Assembly (NCBI GenBank): GCA_037367355.1 | Contig: CM074698.1 | Location: forward strand, 620,001 to 684,000 | Origin: Neoscytalidium dimidiatum | Taxonomy: Eukaryota > Ascomycota > Dothideomycetes > Botryosphaeriales > Botryosphaeriaceae | Length of the DNA: 64,000 nucleotides | Direction: 5' to 3' | Part shown: positions 42,911 to 54,175 of the stretch, piece after piece | Layout: the number at the start of each line of letters is the position of its first letter | Position numbering within the stretch: the stretch's first letter is position 1 | The notes under the pieces: model-generated | What the model saw: only the letters and a program-made list of their open reading frames with translations | The model's database searches: none | What the model was told of the DNA's origin: nothing | Made by a program: the position numbers and the translations under genes

Positions 42911-43681
42911 ATGTCATCGCCGCCCCCCGCCGCAGCGCAACCGCACCCGCACCCGCGCCCCACCCCACTGCCCATCACGCACGCCGACAACAAAACGCAC
43001 CTCCTCCTCGGGGCCTCGGGCTCCGTCGCGACGATCAAGATCCCCAACATCATCGCCGCGCTCTCGGCGCACCCCAACCTCTCCATCCGCGTCGTCCTCA
43101 CGCCCTCGGCCGCGCGCTTCCTCGCGGGCCAGTCGCCCGAGCAGCCCACCCTCGCGGCCGTCGCCGCGCTGCCCAACGTCGACGGCGTGCACCTCGACGC
43201 GGACGAGTGGCGCGAGCCGTGGGTGCGCGGCAACGCCATCCTGCACATCGAGCTGCGCCGCTGGGCCGACGTGTTCGTCGTCGCGCCGCTGAGCGCCAAC
43301 ACGCTGGCGAAGATGGTCGGCGGCGTGTGCGACGGGCTGCTGCTGAGCACCATCCGGGCGTGGGATACGACGGGCGAGATTGACGCCGTGAGGGTGGCGG
43401 CGGCGGCGGCGGGTGGTGAGGATGAAGGCGCGCTCGTGCCGCGGAAGAAGAGGATCGTGGTCGCGCCTGCGATGAATACAGCCATGTGGGTGCATCCGGT
43501 CACGGCGAAGCAGATTCGGGTGTTGGAGGAGGAGTGGGGCGTGGCGAATGGAGGGTGGGTCGAGGTGCTACGGCCGATCGAGAAGACGATTGCGTGTGGG
43601 GATACGGGGACAGGTGGGATGAAGGAGTGGAAAGATATCGTGAAGGTGATTGAGGAAAGGCTTGGGTTGAAAAATGAGTGA
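42911..43681 (+). CDS. Phosphopantothenoylcysteine decarboxylase (PPCDC, Hal3/Cab3-type flavoprotein)
   Basis: Intronless, 256 residues. It catalyses FMN-dependent decarboxylation of 4'-phosphopantothenoyl-L-cysteine to phosphopantetheine in coenzyme A synthesis. Seen: LLLGASGSVA (FMN phosphate site, about 31-40), a catalytic His within AILHIELRRWAD (about 112), VVAPLSANTLAKMVGGVCD (about 123-141), VVAPAMNTAMW (about 183-193, the PxMNxxMW motif) and TIACGDTGTGGM (about 226-237), with the conserved Cys of the substrate flap. All catalytic residues are present, so this looks like an active PPCDC and not only a Hal3-type phosphatase regulator. An Ala/Gly/Glu insert sits at about 160-176. The C-terminus lacks the acidic tail of yeast Hal3. 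Confidence 0.94.
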   Translation: MSSPPPAAAQPHPHPRPTPLPITHADNKTHLLLGASGSVATIKIPNIIAALSAHPNLSIRVVLTPSAARFLAGQSPEQPTLAAVAALPNVDGVHLDADEWREPWVRGNAILHIELRRWADVFVVAPLSANTLAKMVGGVCDGLLLSTIRAWDTTGEIDAVRVAAAAAGGEDEGALVPRKKRIVVAPAMNTAMWVHPVTAKQIRVLEEEWGVANGGWVEVLRPIEKTIACGDTGTGGMKEWKDIVKVIEERLGLKNE

Positions 43682-45892
43682 GAGATGTTGGAAATACGGG
43701 AAGGAAGGACTGCATGCCCTCTACATGCCCGCCCACTTGGAGTTCTTTCAAGTTTTGACCGTGATATCGAAGGCCCTAGCACTGCGGCAAGCATTGGAAG
43801 TATCTGATGTATCAATGCCTCCGCCACAAGCCATACATGCCCTGGCGACAATATCTTCAGCCTAAAGCCTGGCTAAGCTATTGTAGGCTCTGAGAAAGAT
43901 ATACATGCATCTATCTGCTTACATTACAGACCACGATAAGTAAATTGCTGACTCCGCAACGTAAGCTTTCCAGACTGTCAATCTTAGGATAAGACGGGTA
44001 TCATCTCTGTGGGCGAATATATGTAGTTTCTGTGCTTACGCTGTTCTATGTAGACTTTGCATTGCGAAATGTCAATAGAGACTTTGAACTTGTCTTTAAT
44101 GTGCGTACTTTATGTCTATCTTGCCCCTTTTGCAGTGAACTCGCGCATAGTAGGTGTCAAAAACCCGGTCCATGAGACCATTCCATGAGGAAGGACGGCT
44201 ACGCAGTAACCATAAGCATACATGTACGCACCACAGAATTTAACGTTCGTAATTTCAGAAAGTCTCACGGTAGTGATCAATACTGAAAAAACACGATGGA
44301 TGGGGGCTGCTGGCACAAGAGGATTGTCGTTGGACTTTGAACACTTAAAGTAGGGTTTCTAGGTATGTACAGTCGAAGCATGAATGAATCTAGGCCAGAT
44401 GGTTAGATGTAGAGGCAGAATGTTTCGTAGAGAAGGTCAGGCTAGCCCAGGAAAGCCGACTGGGGGTAGAATTACAAATTCAAGACCCTTCGGACGATTC
44501 CGGACGGAGTCGCAGCCGTTACGTATTGCAGACGGAAGAATTTCTAAACAGCCGAGCCGAAGAAAATCGTTAGTACGCATTGGATTATGGGAAGGGCGGT
44601 CTATAAAAGACTCGAATTTGTGTCATTGAGCAATATCAAAGGCCAACTCTTAGGCCACGGGGCTTCATGCCTGGGGCTTCAGCCAAAACGACCGTTGCAC
44701 TTCCTATCTGGGTAAGGCATGCGAGCCATAGATCGTCGCCGATATCAAAAATGGACCAAGATGCAAAAGTCGCCGAAGGAGGCAAGGCGAGCACCGTGGG
44801 CACCATTACGCATTGGCACACAAGCAGACGCCGGCGTGACAGAGATATTAAGGGCTCTCGCAGCTTAGGCTCGTTATCAGTTGTACAAGGATATAGGTGT
44901 AATCGTGACGATAGGGAAGATTGGAGACTCGACAAGACCGACCTCATGGAAGATCACAACCGATGACAGACGAGATGGATATAAATAGCTGATTCCGCGG
45001 TCGGCGGCGGAATTGGAGAGAAGGAGTCCGAGGGCCAACCGTGATCGTGGGGCTCAGCAGGTCGGGCACAGCCATGACACGGCCAGGACAACAACGATGT
45101 CGGCGCCATCCCGCTCACACGATGATCCTTGACCAGAGACAGGCGTTTGGAATCGCGCGGATTTATGCAGGTGATCGAAAATGGACAACGACGGGGGCCG
45201 TTCAGCAGGGCAAGTCTCAAGGTCGAACGTCGCTCAAACTCCCATTCTCCATTCAGAAGCTCCGAAACTCCTTCCGGTAATGGAGGATTTAGGTTATGCG
45301 GCAGGATCACCGCTCGGCGGGTGGGCATCCCATGCTGGGAAGCTGCCGTTCGGAGTAATCCGGGGTGCCCTACGGTCGAGGTTCAGTGAGGTTTACGAGC
45401 GACGGGCTGCAGTTGGTTAGAGTGAAAGGGTGCAGCCGCAACTTCCAACGTCTGCAGTGGATTTGGCTTCGCACCGACGGTCGGACACGAGAAGCTTGAC
45501 GTTCGGCTGGGAGTGTGGCGCTGAGCACGTGGAGGACGCCTAATGACGGCTGTGCCTGAAGAGAGCGCGGGCTGGCGGGCTGTCAGCGTCGAGACCGTGG
45601 TGGGGGATGCAGTAGCCTCCTATTCTAGAGCCGTGTGCTGCCCAATTTATCCAACCCGCATACGAATGCCCGGTTCTGAAGGCGTTGAGACGAGAGTGAG
45701 CGATGGAGGGAGCGGGTGGCGGATTCTTTGGCGACTACGGACATGAAACCGACGCATTTCCGCCACGGCGCCCATGGTCCGTTGAGGCCGCCGTAGTTGT
45801 TGCGGCGGAACACTGAGACCCGAGACGCACATATTCTCCGTCGTCAACGTCGCCGCCGACGTCGGAACAATGCTTCCTGCGCCCTGTCCCGC
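43682..45892. other. Intergenic, no gene recognised
   Basis: 2.2 kb between the PPCDC and AFG1-like genes. It holds short frames only, on both strands, with no family resemblance. A TATAAATA-like element lies near 44980 without a convincing gene behind it. Confidence 0.55.
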
Positions 45893-48286
45893 ATGCCCAC
45901 ATGGTTAAATCCAGGCTCCATGTTGGTCCGCAAGTACTCGACCGGAGTTGCCATCACCAACCCGCTCGTGCTGTATCGTGCGTTGCTGGCCACGAACCGC
46001 ATCCGCCCTGATCCCGCCCAACACCGCCTCGGTACGTCATAGCGACCATCTCCAATTGACCGCACACACGCGTCGACACCAGCTGAATCAGAAACAGCAA
46101 TTCATCTACAGAAGCTGTATGAGCGCCTAAAGGACTATGAGCCCACTGTCGAATATAGCCACCGTCTGCACCAAATAAGCCGTGCAGTTGGTACTACCGC
46201 ACCCGCCAAGCCTGCCGACGGCGAGGAGATCCATGATGTTCGCCCCCGCGGCTTCTGGTCCTCGCTGCTTGCCCAGAAGGAGAAGCGCGACAGCTTGGCC
46301 CTCACCCGTGTCCTGACCAGCCATGAGCAAGCCATGAGCCTTGACTCGCCGAAAGGGCTAATGTTGCATGGAGAGGTCGGTACCGGGAAAAGCATGTTAA
46401 TCGACCTTTTCGCCGATTGTCTGCCGAATCGCAAGAAGCGCCGCTGGCACTTCAACACTTTCATGCTCGAGACTCTGGCCAAGTTGGAGGCGCTAAGGCA
46501 GACTCGCAGTTCAATGCTTTCCACCGGCTCGATATATGACGAGGAACACTCATTGCTTGTCCTCGCACGTGACATGATCGAGACATCGCCCATCCTCTTT
46601 CTTGACGAGTTTCAGCTCCCGGACCGCGCAGCTTCAAAGATAATGTCGAATTTGATGACGAGTTTCTTCCACCTGGGCGGCGTGTTGATTGCGACGAGTA
46701 ACCGTATGCCAGAAGAGCTAGCGAAGGCTGCAGGCATGGAGTTCACTCCCCCACCGAGCCGAATGGATTCCTTAAGATGGAGATTCGGAGCTAGAGGAAG
46801 GAGTGAGAACATGTTCGCCGGACGAGGCGACTTCGCTCCCTTCCTCGAAGTCCTCAAAGCGCGCTGCGAAGTGTGGGAGATGGAGGGCGGAAAAGATTAC
46901 AGACGAAGTGAATCTGAGGCCGTGTTGAAGGACGTAGAGAGCGAATTGGAAGGCGCCGCCCCAGTCTCCGTGCCCGCCGGCGGCATCCCTCCCTTGGAGA
47001 CCTCTACCAGCTCTCAAGGTATCGACTCCATCCCCCAAATGGCATCCCTCCCCAAACACTACTTCGTCAAGCCCTCCGCCTCCGCCTCAACCTCCGACCA
47101 CGAAACCTGGCTCCTCAAGCTCAAAGAAGCCGAATCGCTCGCCACCGGCGTCCAATCCGCAACCATCCCCTGGACTTCGAGCACGATGCGCGTCTACGGC
47201 CGCACCGTCGCAGTCCCGCGGCAACACGCGGGCGTGACATCCTGGACCTTCTCTGAACTCTGCGCGAGCACGCTAGGCCCCGCCGACTACATCACGCTCG
47301 CCTCGACCTACCACACGCTCCTCCTGACCGACGTGCCCGTCCTCACCCTCCTACAGAAGAACGAAGCTCGGCGTTTCATCACGCTGCTCGACGCGCTGTA
47401 CGAGGCGCGCTGCAAGCTGCTCGTCACCGCCGCCGCGGGGCCCGACGACATCTTCTTCCCCGAAGCACGGCAACCGGCCTCGCAAAGCCCCAACAGCTCC
47501 AACAGCAGCAGCGTCAACAACGGGCCCGACCCAGGCAGCGCCGTCGTCGACCAGGACGCCGTCTACTCCGAGACCTTCTCCGACATCTACCAGGACGCGA
47601 CCGCGCCCTTCCGCCCCAACACCTCGTCCTACGACGACGGCGCCGGCACCACGTCGTCCCCCAACACCGACTTCCCCTCCCACGCCCGCCGCCTCCTCGC
47701 CCCCGACGCCCTCGAGGACGACCCGCCCAACCGCGTGCGCCGCGGCACCCGCACCGGCAGCTTCGCCCCCGACCGCGACTACGCGCACCGCGCCCCGGAC
47801 TTCGCCCGCGCGGCCGCCTTCACCGGCGAGGACGAGCGCTTCGCGTACAAGCGCGCGCGCTCGCGCCTGTGGGAGATGTGCGGCGCGCGGTGGTGGGCGC
47901 GCGCGTGCCCGCGCGCGTCGTGGTGGACGCCGGTCGCGAAGGAGGTGAGGCGGTGGGAGGTGCCGGTTGAGGAGAGGATGAGGGAAGAGGAGGAGGGGAG
48001 GAGGAAAGGGGAGGGGGAACGGGGGGATGCGGCGATGGCGGGGGAGGGCCGAGAGGTCGATGCGGAGAGGGATGAGGTGCTGTTCAGGGCTGGGGCGGCG
48101 AGTCCGTTCCGCACGTGGCCCGGGCCGCCGCCGAAGATCGGGTGGACGCATGTGTGGGGGACGGTGAGGTGGGGGAGGAAGGCGGGGGCGTGGGGGAAGG
48201 GGGTGGAAGGGTTGGAGGAGAGGAGGAGGGAGAGGGAGAGGGAGAAGAGGGAGGAGGAGCAGGGCGGGAAGGACGAGGACAAGTAG
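45893..48286 (+). CDS. AFG1: AFG1-type mitochondrial AAA-like ATPase
   Basis: P-loop ATPase of the AFG1/LACE1 family, linked to quality control and turnover of mitochondrial inner-membrane complexes. Exons 45893-46031 and 46098-48286, 775 residues. Seen: TNPLVLYRALLATNRI and the segment LQKLYERLKDYEP at the N-terminus, the Walker A motif GEVGTGKS (about 138-145), CLPNRKKRRWHFNTFM, the Walker B motif ILFLDEFQLPD (about 212-222), IATSNRMPEEL (sensor-like), and the family C-terminal core ending near FTGEDERFAYKRARSRLWEM. It is longer than yeast (about 500) because of a linker near 240-300, a Ser/Asn/Asp-rich insert near 500-590 and a Glu/Arg-rich tail after about 620. Start choice: ATG 45893; an ATG nine codons on (MLVRKYS) is equally plausible and gives a more typical presequence. 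Confidence 0.92.
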
Positions 48287-48624
48287 ATAGAGCTGACAGT
48301 AGGGTGGTATTAGAAGAGCGAGCGCTTGTATATGCTTGTATTGGGTATGTAGAGAGCTACGTAGCTACATGTTCTTCGATGTCCTGTACTGGCAACACGC
48401 TCCTGAATTGTCCCTTCAGATGTAATGCTTGCAATAAACATTATCCTTTGAACTCCGTTGTTAGCGAAATTCCATATTTTCCACACCCAGTCTCATCAAT
48501 CCTTCTAAAATATGTAGCACGGTAAGCAGCAATTTTCGATACCGCTGCGGCGCCCTTCATAGCGTTCTCTATGTTGTTCTCTCTTTGTGCGCCCTGAGCT
48601 CCTTCCAGATGACCCCAAACCAGC
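48287..48624. other. Convergent intergenic region
   Basis: 338 bp between the 3' ends of the AFG1-like gene and the next minus-strand gene. A+T-rich 3' flank; nothing else is seen. Confidence 0.6.
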
Positions 48625-50101
48625 TCACAGGTGTCCATCTGGCACAGCTGGATAAAGCTCATAAATGGCCGTGGTTACGACGACCTTGCTGACTCTCGGC
48701 ACGAGATCATCTTGAAGCGCCGGAGCGCCGAGTCGAGGCAATTCGAACGGCGCACGTGCTGGTGACGGAGATGCAGTGACGGTCGTGGACTTTTGTGGCG
48801 TGCGGGTGGCGTTCGATGAGCTGCAACGGCGTTTGGCATTGGTTGGAGCGTGCTCTTGTGCGGGTGGATGATTACGTTTCCTGCCAGGCTGGATCAAGTT
48901 GCAATGTGGCGAGCGCATGTAATCTGGGACCTCCCTTCCGGCGCTGCGGTAACGTTCCGCATAGCCTCTGTTCGTTCGCTCCACGAAGTCGAGCAATTCG
49001 CGAAGCGCCTCGTCGGAAAGGGCGTGTTGGACTTCGCGGATCAGCAACCATTCCTCGCCGAGGTCCTGCTTCCAGTCAGTTATCCCGTCTGGTCGTGGGT
49101 GGGTGTTTGAGAAGAGACATACGTCTAGGTGAGGACAGCATTTCCGAATGATCTCAATCACTTCCGCCCGATGTTCCATTCTATATTCGGCAATGGCGTC
49201 AGACATCCGATGCTTCTGTTCGGAACTGACAGGTCTGAGCTCCTCCTCCAATGGTATAGCTAATTTAGGCAAGCCGTTTGTTCCCTTGTTGACTTGGCGG
49301 CTTGTGTACGTCTTCAGCGGTGGCAACGGGCGTTCCAGGCTGGCTTCCGAACTGACAGCGTCTGGAGATGACAGAGGATCGAAGGGGTCAGTTTTCTCGT
49401 TCGACATTCGGGGATTCACTTTATGTGTCGTTTTAGCATTTGTAACCGTCTTAGTCTTTGCTAAGAAGTGTTTACGGGGATTGACACGGTGGTTTCGCAT
49501 CTGTTTCGTGGATGTCTTCGGAGATGCAGACAGTGTTGACGTTAGTTGACGCTGTGACAATTCTAACCCCAGGAGCTTGCGTCTCTGCGTACGCGATTCA
49601 AGAACATTCATAGAAATATTCTTCGGCGCGGATAGCGGCGATCCTAGGATAGGCGATCCTCGTGTCCTGTGGCCGGACGGCGTGGGCGGAGGTGAGCGCT
49701 TAGGGATCTGGGCATCTGTTGAACCGCTACTTTGCGCGCCTTGGTGGTCAAAATTCTTCGAGACACTGGAATTGTGTCCGAAAAATGGGTACTGCTCAGA
49801 GTATGGACGGTCGGGCGAGGTACCTGGGTCGGACGCAGCTAAATTGACGGGCGGCGATAGAAGGGGTAGGGTTTGTTTCTCGGAGTTGTCTTTGATTAAA
49901 AGAGTGAGCAGCTCTTCAAGAATAGCGATGGACTGGATTTGAATTACGTGAAGCCTTGAGATGCTCATCACGGAGTACAGAGCGATCATTTTTCTTTGCT
50001 TGAGGCTGGCATCGCTTGTTCGAAAAATCAGAGGTCTCATCGTCAGATACTTCCCATATGTCCCAAGCTTCGCCTTCTTCAGACTTCTGTGAAGGCACCA
50101 T
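48625..50101 (-). CDS. Hypothetical protein, disordered with a conserved-looking helical C-terminal segment
   Basis: Not recognised. Proposed exons on the minus strand: 49979-50101, 49123-49932 and 48625-49065, 457 residues. The second intron (49066-49122, 57 nt) has a perfect GTATGT donor, a CTGAC branch site and CAG acceptor, although the frame would stay open without it. The first intron (49933-49978) is only 46 nt with a weak GTACTC donor; it joins KKNDRS to SIAILEELLTLLIKD and is the only way I found to join the acidic N-terminus (SEEGEAWDIWEVSDDE) to the main frame. Residues about 60-265 are Ser/Pro/Lys-rich. About 285-345 are helical (EYRMEHRAEVIEIIRKCC, then EEWLLIREVQHALSDEALRE). The rest is basic. 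It could be nuclear (basic clusters such as PGRKRNHPP). The start is uncertain. Confidence 0.6.
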
Positions 50102-50448
50102 TGAGTGAGCGGGGGGTGTGCGGAGATGAGAAGCGCCAAAGTGGTGATGGCGGGAGTGGTGCTGAACTTTGGTTAGCCGGAAGGCACCAGCGCCTGCCAT
50201 GTCTGGAAGGAACGCTGGCTCCACCGGCCACCGACCTCGCCTTGTCACCAGAACGCCATTGACAATGATCATGGCACCATGCAGCCAGAATCCCCTGCCA
50301 TTTCTACAGAATCCTTGTCCCGCCAGATTGAAATGCTTCGGAGAAAGCCACCCCATCAGGAGCACACGAGCCCTCAAAAGACAACGAAGTCATCTGCAAT
50401 ACCAAAGAGCTAAGCTGGCCTAGGAGTAAAGTAGTAAAGAGCAACAGT
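50102..50448. other. Intergenic region
   Basis: 347 bp between two genes on the same strand. The frame continues upstream of the chosen start at 50101, so part of this may be coding (starts near 50190 or 50270). No distinct signal. Confidence 0.4.
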
Positions 50449-51423
50449 CTATGAAGGAGATTGCCCAGTCACTACTAAACCTCCCATTCGGTCGAACTTG
50501 GCTCTTTTGTAGGCTTCCCTCAACTTTGCGAAACTCTCATCAGTCAGAAAGAACTCCGCATCCTTGCGACTGGCGTCGGTAAACAGAGCCAACTCTCTCA
50601 TCTCATAAATGCATGCGTCATCACGAACAGAGACATAACTTCTCTTACGCATGAACTTTCCGTCTCGCAAGGTAAGCGTTTGCATCCCGCCATGCTTGCC
50701 CTTCTCCGTTTCCTTATCGTTATGTTGGACGAGCCAGTAAAGTTTTCGAAACTTGACGCCATCTCCCTTGTTCCATTTATTCTCCACCGTCTGGCCATCC
50801 CATGACGTGATTAGCAGGATTTGTACGATGCTCGCTTCGCTGGAGGGCGGGTATATAATGACTCCCGGATGATTCCTCGCACCGTCTACCTTCGCACTCT
50901 CTTCCCCAGGACTCTTCTCGGTTTCCAGTACCCAGACGATCCGCCCCTCAATGGCCGTTTCCAGTGTCAGGGTAATTTGGGAAGCGAGAGAGGCATTGCC
51001 TGATGATTGGGCACGACGGCGAGCTTTGATTCCATCCGTCGGCCTCGATAACCCTGGCGATGGATCCTGCCCCGGTGTTCGAGAGTATATTTTGTTAAAA
51101 CAAGGAACCAGAGCTTCTAAACGAGGCTTCCTTTCTTCGTTTTCGATTTTTTCCTTTGAAGAGGTCTTGGGAGCCACGCCATCCTCGGCTGAAGGAGGTG
51201 TAGGTTCGGAACCGGTATCAGTAAGCTGGGGAGCAGGGGCGGATTCAGTTCGCCACGAGGGCATACTCCAGAGCTTCTGTACTCTGTCTGGTTCCGTCTG
51301 TTTCCGCACATTCTCCCGATTCGACCTTTTGTTGACCAACATCTGCGAGTGATGTAAATTGGTTATAGAGCGGTGACAGAATCTCCTGGGCTCTGGGACT
51401 TTGGTCTTAAGGCTGCTGCTCAT
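50449..51423 (-). CDS. Hypothetical protein with MazF/PemK-like barrel domain (paralogue A)
   Basis: Single open frame of 324 residues; no function can be assigned. Residues 1-150 are disordered (basic, then Ser/Pro/Glu-rich). Residues about 158-320 form a compact domain: GRIVWVLE (160-167), NHPGVIIYP (184-192), VQILLITSW (200-208), RKRSYVSV (259-266), and a helical end, ESFAKLREAYKRAK. The order 'GxIxW - HPxVI - VxxxxITS - Ser-Tyr-Val' is how MazF/PemK/CcdB-type beta-barrels read, although sequence identity is low. The same blocks recur in the divergent gene at 53345-54175, so the two are paralogues. I recall similar unnamed proteins in many filamentous fungi, but cannot verify that here. 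RNase activity is not implied. The start could be at a later Met (MLVNKRS, residue 28). Confidence 0.7.
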   Translation of the reverse strand: MSSSLKTKVPEPRRFCHRSITNLHHSQMLVNKRSNRENVRKQTEPDRVQKLWSMPSWRTESAPAPQLTDTGSEPTPPSAEDGVAPKTSSKEKIENEERKPRLEALVPCFNKIYSRTPGQDPSPGLSRPTDGIKARRRAQSSGNASLASQITLTLETAIEGRIVWVLETEKSPGEESAKVDGARNHPGVIIYPPSSEASIVQILLITSWDGQTVENKWNKGDGVKFRKLYWLVQHNDKETEKGKHGGMQTLTLRDGKFMRKRSYVSVRDDACIYEMRELALFTDASRKDAEFFLTDESFAKLREAYKRAKFDRMGGLVVTGQSPS

Positions 51424-53344
51424 CAGAGGGAGTCCGGGCTATTTTATGAACGGATGATTTTCATTTCTGACTGTGATTTCCCGAACTGCACAAACTCAAG
51501 CGCTTGATTTGGTTATCTTCATGCTTTTTCGCTGACCCTGATCTCATATCTAATTCCACGAATGACCAGAACTGGTCAGTTCTCGAATCGGTCAGGCAGA
51601 AGCACTGGTATTGTAGATGAGCTCGGAAACCTCTTCTCACAGCGCGCCAAGTACTCGACCAGATTGTCTTTCACATCAGAATGAGATTTTCAGTTTTACT
51701 ATCATATGCATCGGAATTTTGTGCGCAGCCTACAAATGACTGCACAGGTGATCGACAAAGCACTTTTCATGTGCTAGTACAAGGGGGCCGTCATAGGGCT
51801 GCAGCATTAAAGACTTCCATGACGGACAGCGTTGCAGAGAAAATTTTCGCCGTCGTTCCAGTGGGCCAAACAGATCTTTTCGACTTCCCAGTCACCGTAC
51901 CAGCGGGCTTCGAACGCTCGCCTAATTTTTTCCTGCCCGACTCCAAACCTGTAACTCGTGGTTGCAGGGTCTTCGCAACCGCGGTACGGAACGGTTGTGA
52001 ATTCTAATACCGTTTCCCGTCAAGCGCAGTACGCACTGGTCATCTCCGACAGACATGGTGTGGGGGACAGCAGCCGTTGTGAACCGCGGTGCGCGCAAGG
52101 GGACGCACGCGTCGCGGCCATCCACCCACCCCACTTCTCCGGGGCAATACACGTCGCTTTAAGCAGGAGGTGCACTATGAACGGAGAATTAGACGTAGTC
52201 TACGGTCTAGCGCTCACCAAGAAGAGAGAAGGAAGAGCATTTTAAAAACTGATCGTGCCTGCGTGCGCGATGACGCGCGCCTTCTTCACTCGCGCGTGCA
52301 GGAGCGGGGCGCACTCTCCAGCTGTTCTACGATCACAAAAGGCCCTTCGATTGTAACAGCACCGGCAACTGCATAACTCACTTCTATTCCCCCCTACGCT
52401 TAATTTCAGGTAGAGGCCCTACGGAATTTCGGCTTGAGTCTGCACTCCTCCGGGCAATGCACGCATCGCTGGCGCGACCTGACGAGAGGGCGCCGCACAA
52501 CCAGCGCGCCGGCTCCGCTTCCCAGCTTCCAGAGCTCATCCCACCAACTCATCCATATCCATGGATTGCCTCCATCTATTCGTTCTACCTGATTTGGGCA
52601 TCCGCCACTTGTGAGCAAACCGGAGGAGGATCTCTCGAAAGTCGGGCAGCCCCTCAATAGTACTTACGGCGAGGATGATAACTATCGTTAGCAACAAATT
52701 TAATGAAACATATCTCACAGGCTCCATCAACTTCAAGGCGCGCGAACGGTTTCCTAAGAAGGACCGTACTATCTCAAATGTCGTCGATTCAATTGATGTC
52801 TATCCTCACTCCTCCGGTAGCGATCTCTGTCGCACTGGTCAATTGCGCCTTCAATCGCATATTACGGCGGAAAATAAAGTCAAGACTTTACATATCCTCT
52901 TCGCGACTGTGCAGCGAATCTCACAATGATCCATTTATGCGTCAGCATTGGCCAATGACCGCGGTTGAATTCAACTCGAAATCACAGTACCAGGGAACAG
53001 CTGCGACCGGAACCTTCTGTGCTGCCACCTCCCCGGCTTGTTACCTGCTCTTCCGTCGATGTGACGTTCTCTTCGAGTAGTTCGGACGGATAGAACGTAA
53101 AACCATGTTCTCCGTTCCATGGAACGCCTCGAAAGAGAACATTTTACCACTTTTCGAAGCCATTGATGAGACTTTGGTACAGGATTTTCGCTGCCGTATA
53201 TCAACGCGTCGTTCTCCTCGCTCGCTCCATTCTCCACCGTCTCTTGCGTCTCTCATCGATCCCCATACTTGATCTCTGACGCTCGAACGGCATCTCTCGC
53301 AAACAACAATTCTCCCATCCATATCCTTTTCCAGCTTTCCCATC
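51424..53344. other. Divergent intergenic region between the two paralogues
   Basis: 1.9 kb. One plus-strand frame of 108 codons at 51681-52007 (starting MRFSVLL) has no recognisable family; I do not call it. The rest has only short frames. A pyrimidine-rich leader precedes the ATG at 53345. Confidence 0.5.
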
Positions 53345-54175
53345 ATGGAGAACGTCGTTGTCAGGAAGCCTCGGCTTTCACTGGTCTCTGTTACCAAGAG
53401 ATCCTCACCAGCTCCAACACCAACAACGCCAACATGGGGAATTTCCTTCGCCGAGGCACTTAAGGGAGGATCACCGGTCCCGCTCACACCGCCTCTCTCC
53501 CAATCTCCTCCGCTCCCTCCTTCTTTCCCTCCGTCTCCCCCGTCTCCTCCAGTCTCGCTTCGACTCCCTCCCACTTATACACCACCTTCCTCTCCGACCT
53601 CCCCTTTACCCTCTCCTACTGTCAAAATCAGCGAGTCTGGCTGGGCGTACGCAGGCCGGCTCGCATGGCTAGATGAGGGCAAGATTGGACCAAAGTCCAT
53701 CATTCGTCAACGCCTACCCAGCGAGGAGAGAATTAGAGGCTTTGAGAACCATCCGGTTCTCATCTGGAGGGGCCCCGATGAGAATGGAATAGTCAAAGTC
53801 ATTCCAATCACCTCATACGGAGGCCACCGGGCGGAAGAAAAATGGTCGAGGATGAGAAACCGTAAGCAGAGAGAGCTCAAGCTGCAGCAGCTACTCATGC
53901 TCGAGAACGGAAACGAGGCGCCGCACGACGGCACTAGGACACTCCTCTTCACGGAGCAGATCCCTTGCCGCAAGAGGTCGTACTTGCACATCGAGCACGG
54001 GATTTTTAAGCTTGAGGTCAACTGCCTCACCCCATACACCATTGGGGATAACACCGAGCTCGCTCTGGCCCCCTCCGCACTTCACTACGTCAATTACCAG
54101 TTGAATCGGGTTGTTCCACCTGGTCGCTGGGTTGACCCGGAAGAGAATGTGGAAATGCAGGTTCCAACGGCCTAA
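53345..54175 (+). CDS. Hypothetical protein with MazF/PemK-like barrel domain (paralogue B)
   Basis: Single open frame of 276 residues. Residues 1-95 are Pro/Ser/Thr-rich and disordered (repeated PPSxP). Residues about 98-255 carry the domain shared with the divergent gene at 50449-51423: AGRLAWLDEG (103-112), ENHPVLIW (134-141), VKVIPITSYGG (150-160), a Lys/Arg/Gln-rich helix, then RKRSYLHIEHG (209-219) and a C-terminal helix before the Pro-rich tail. Matching blocks and spacing in both proteins support common descent. The pattern resembles bacterial MazF/PemK barrels. No catalytic assignment is possible by eye. The start ATG follows a good CATC-ATG context and gives a complete domain. No intron is needed. 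Confidence 0.75.
   Translation: MENVVVRKPRLSLVSVTKRSSPAPTPTTPTWGISFAEALKGGSPVPLTPPLSQSPPLPPSFPPSPPSPPVSLRLPPTYTPPSSPTSPLPSPTVKISESGWAYAGRLAWLDEGKIGPKSIIRQRLPSEERIRGFENHPVLIWRGPDENGIVKVIPITSYGGHRAEEKWSRMRNRKQRELKLQQLLMLENGNEAPHDGTRTLLFTEQIPCRKRSYLHIEHGIFKLEVNCLTPYTIGDNTELALAPSALHYVNYQLNRVVPPGRWVDPEENVEMQVPTA

Noticed and set aside
51681..52007. 108-codon open frame beginning MRFSVLL between the two barrel-domain paralogues
   Set aside because: The N-terminus is a poor signal peptide, no family is visible and there is no promoter or splice support. It may be a chance frame.
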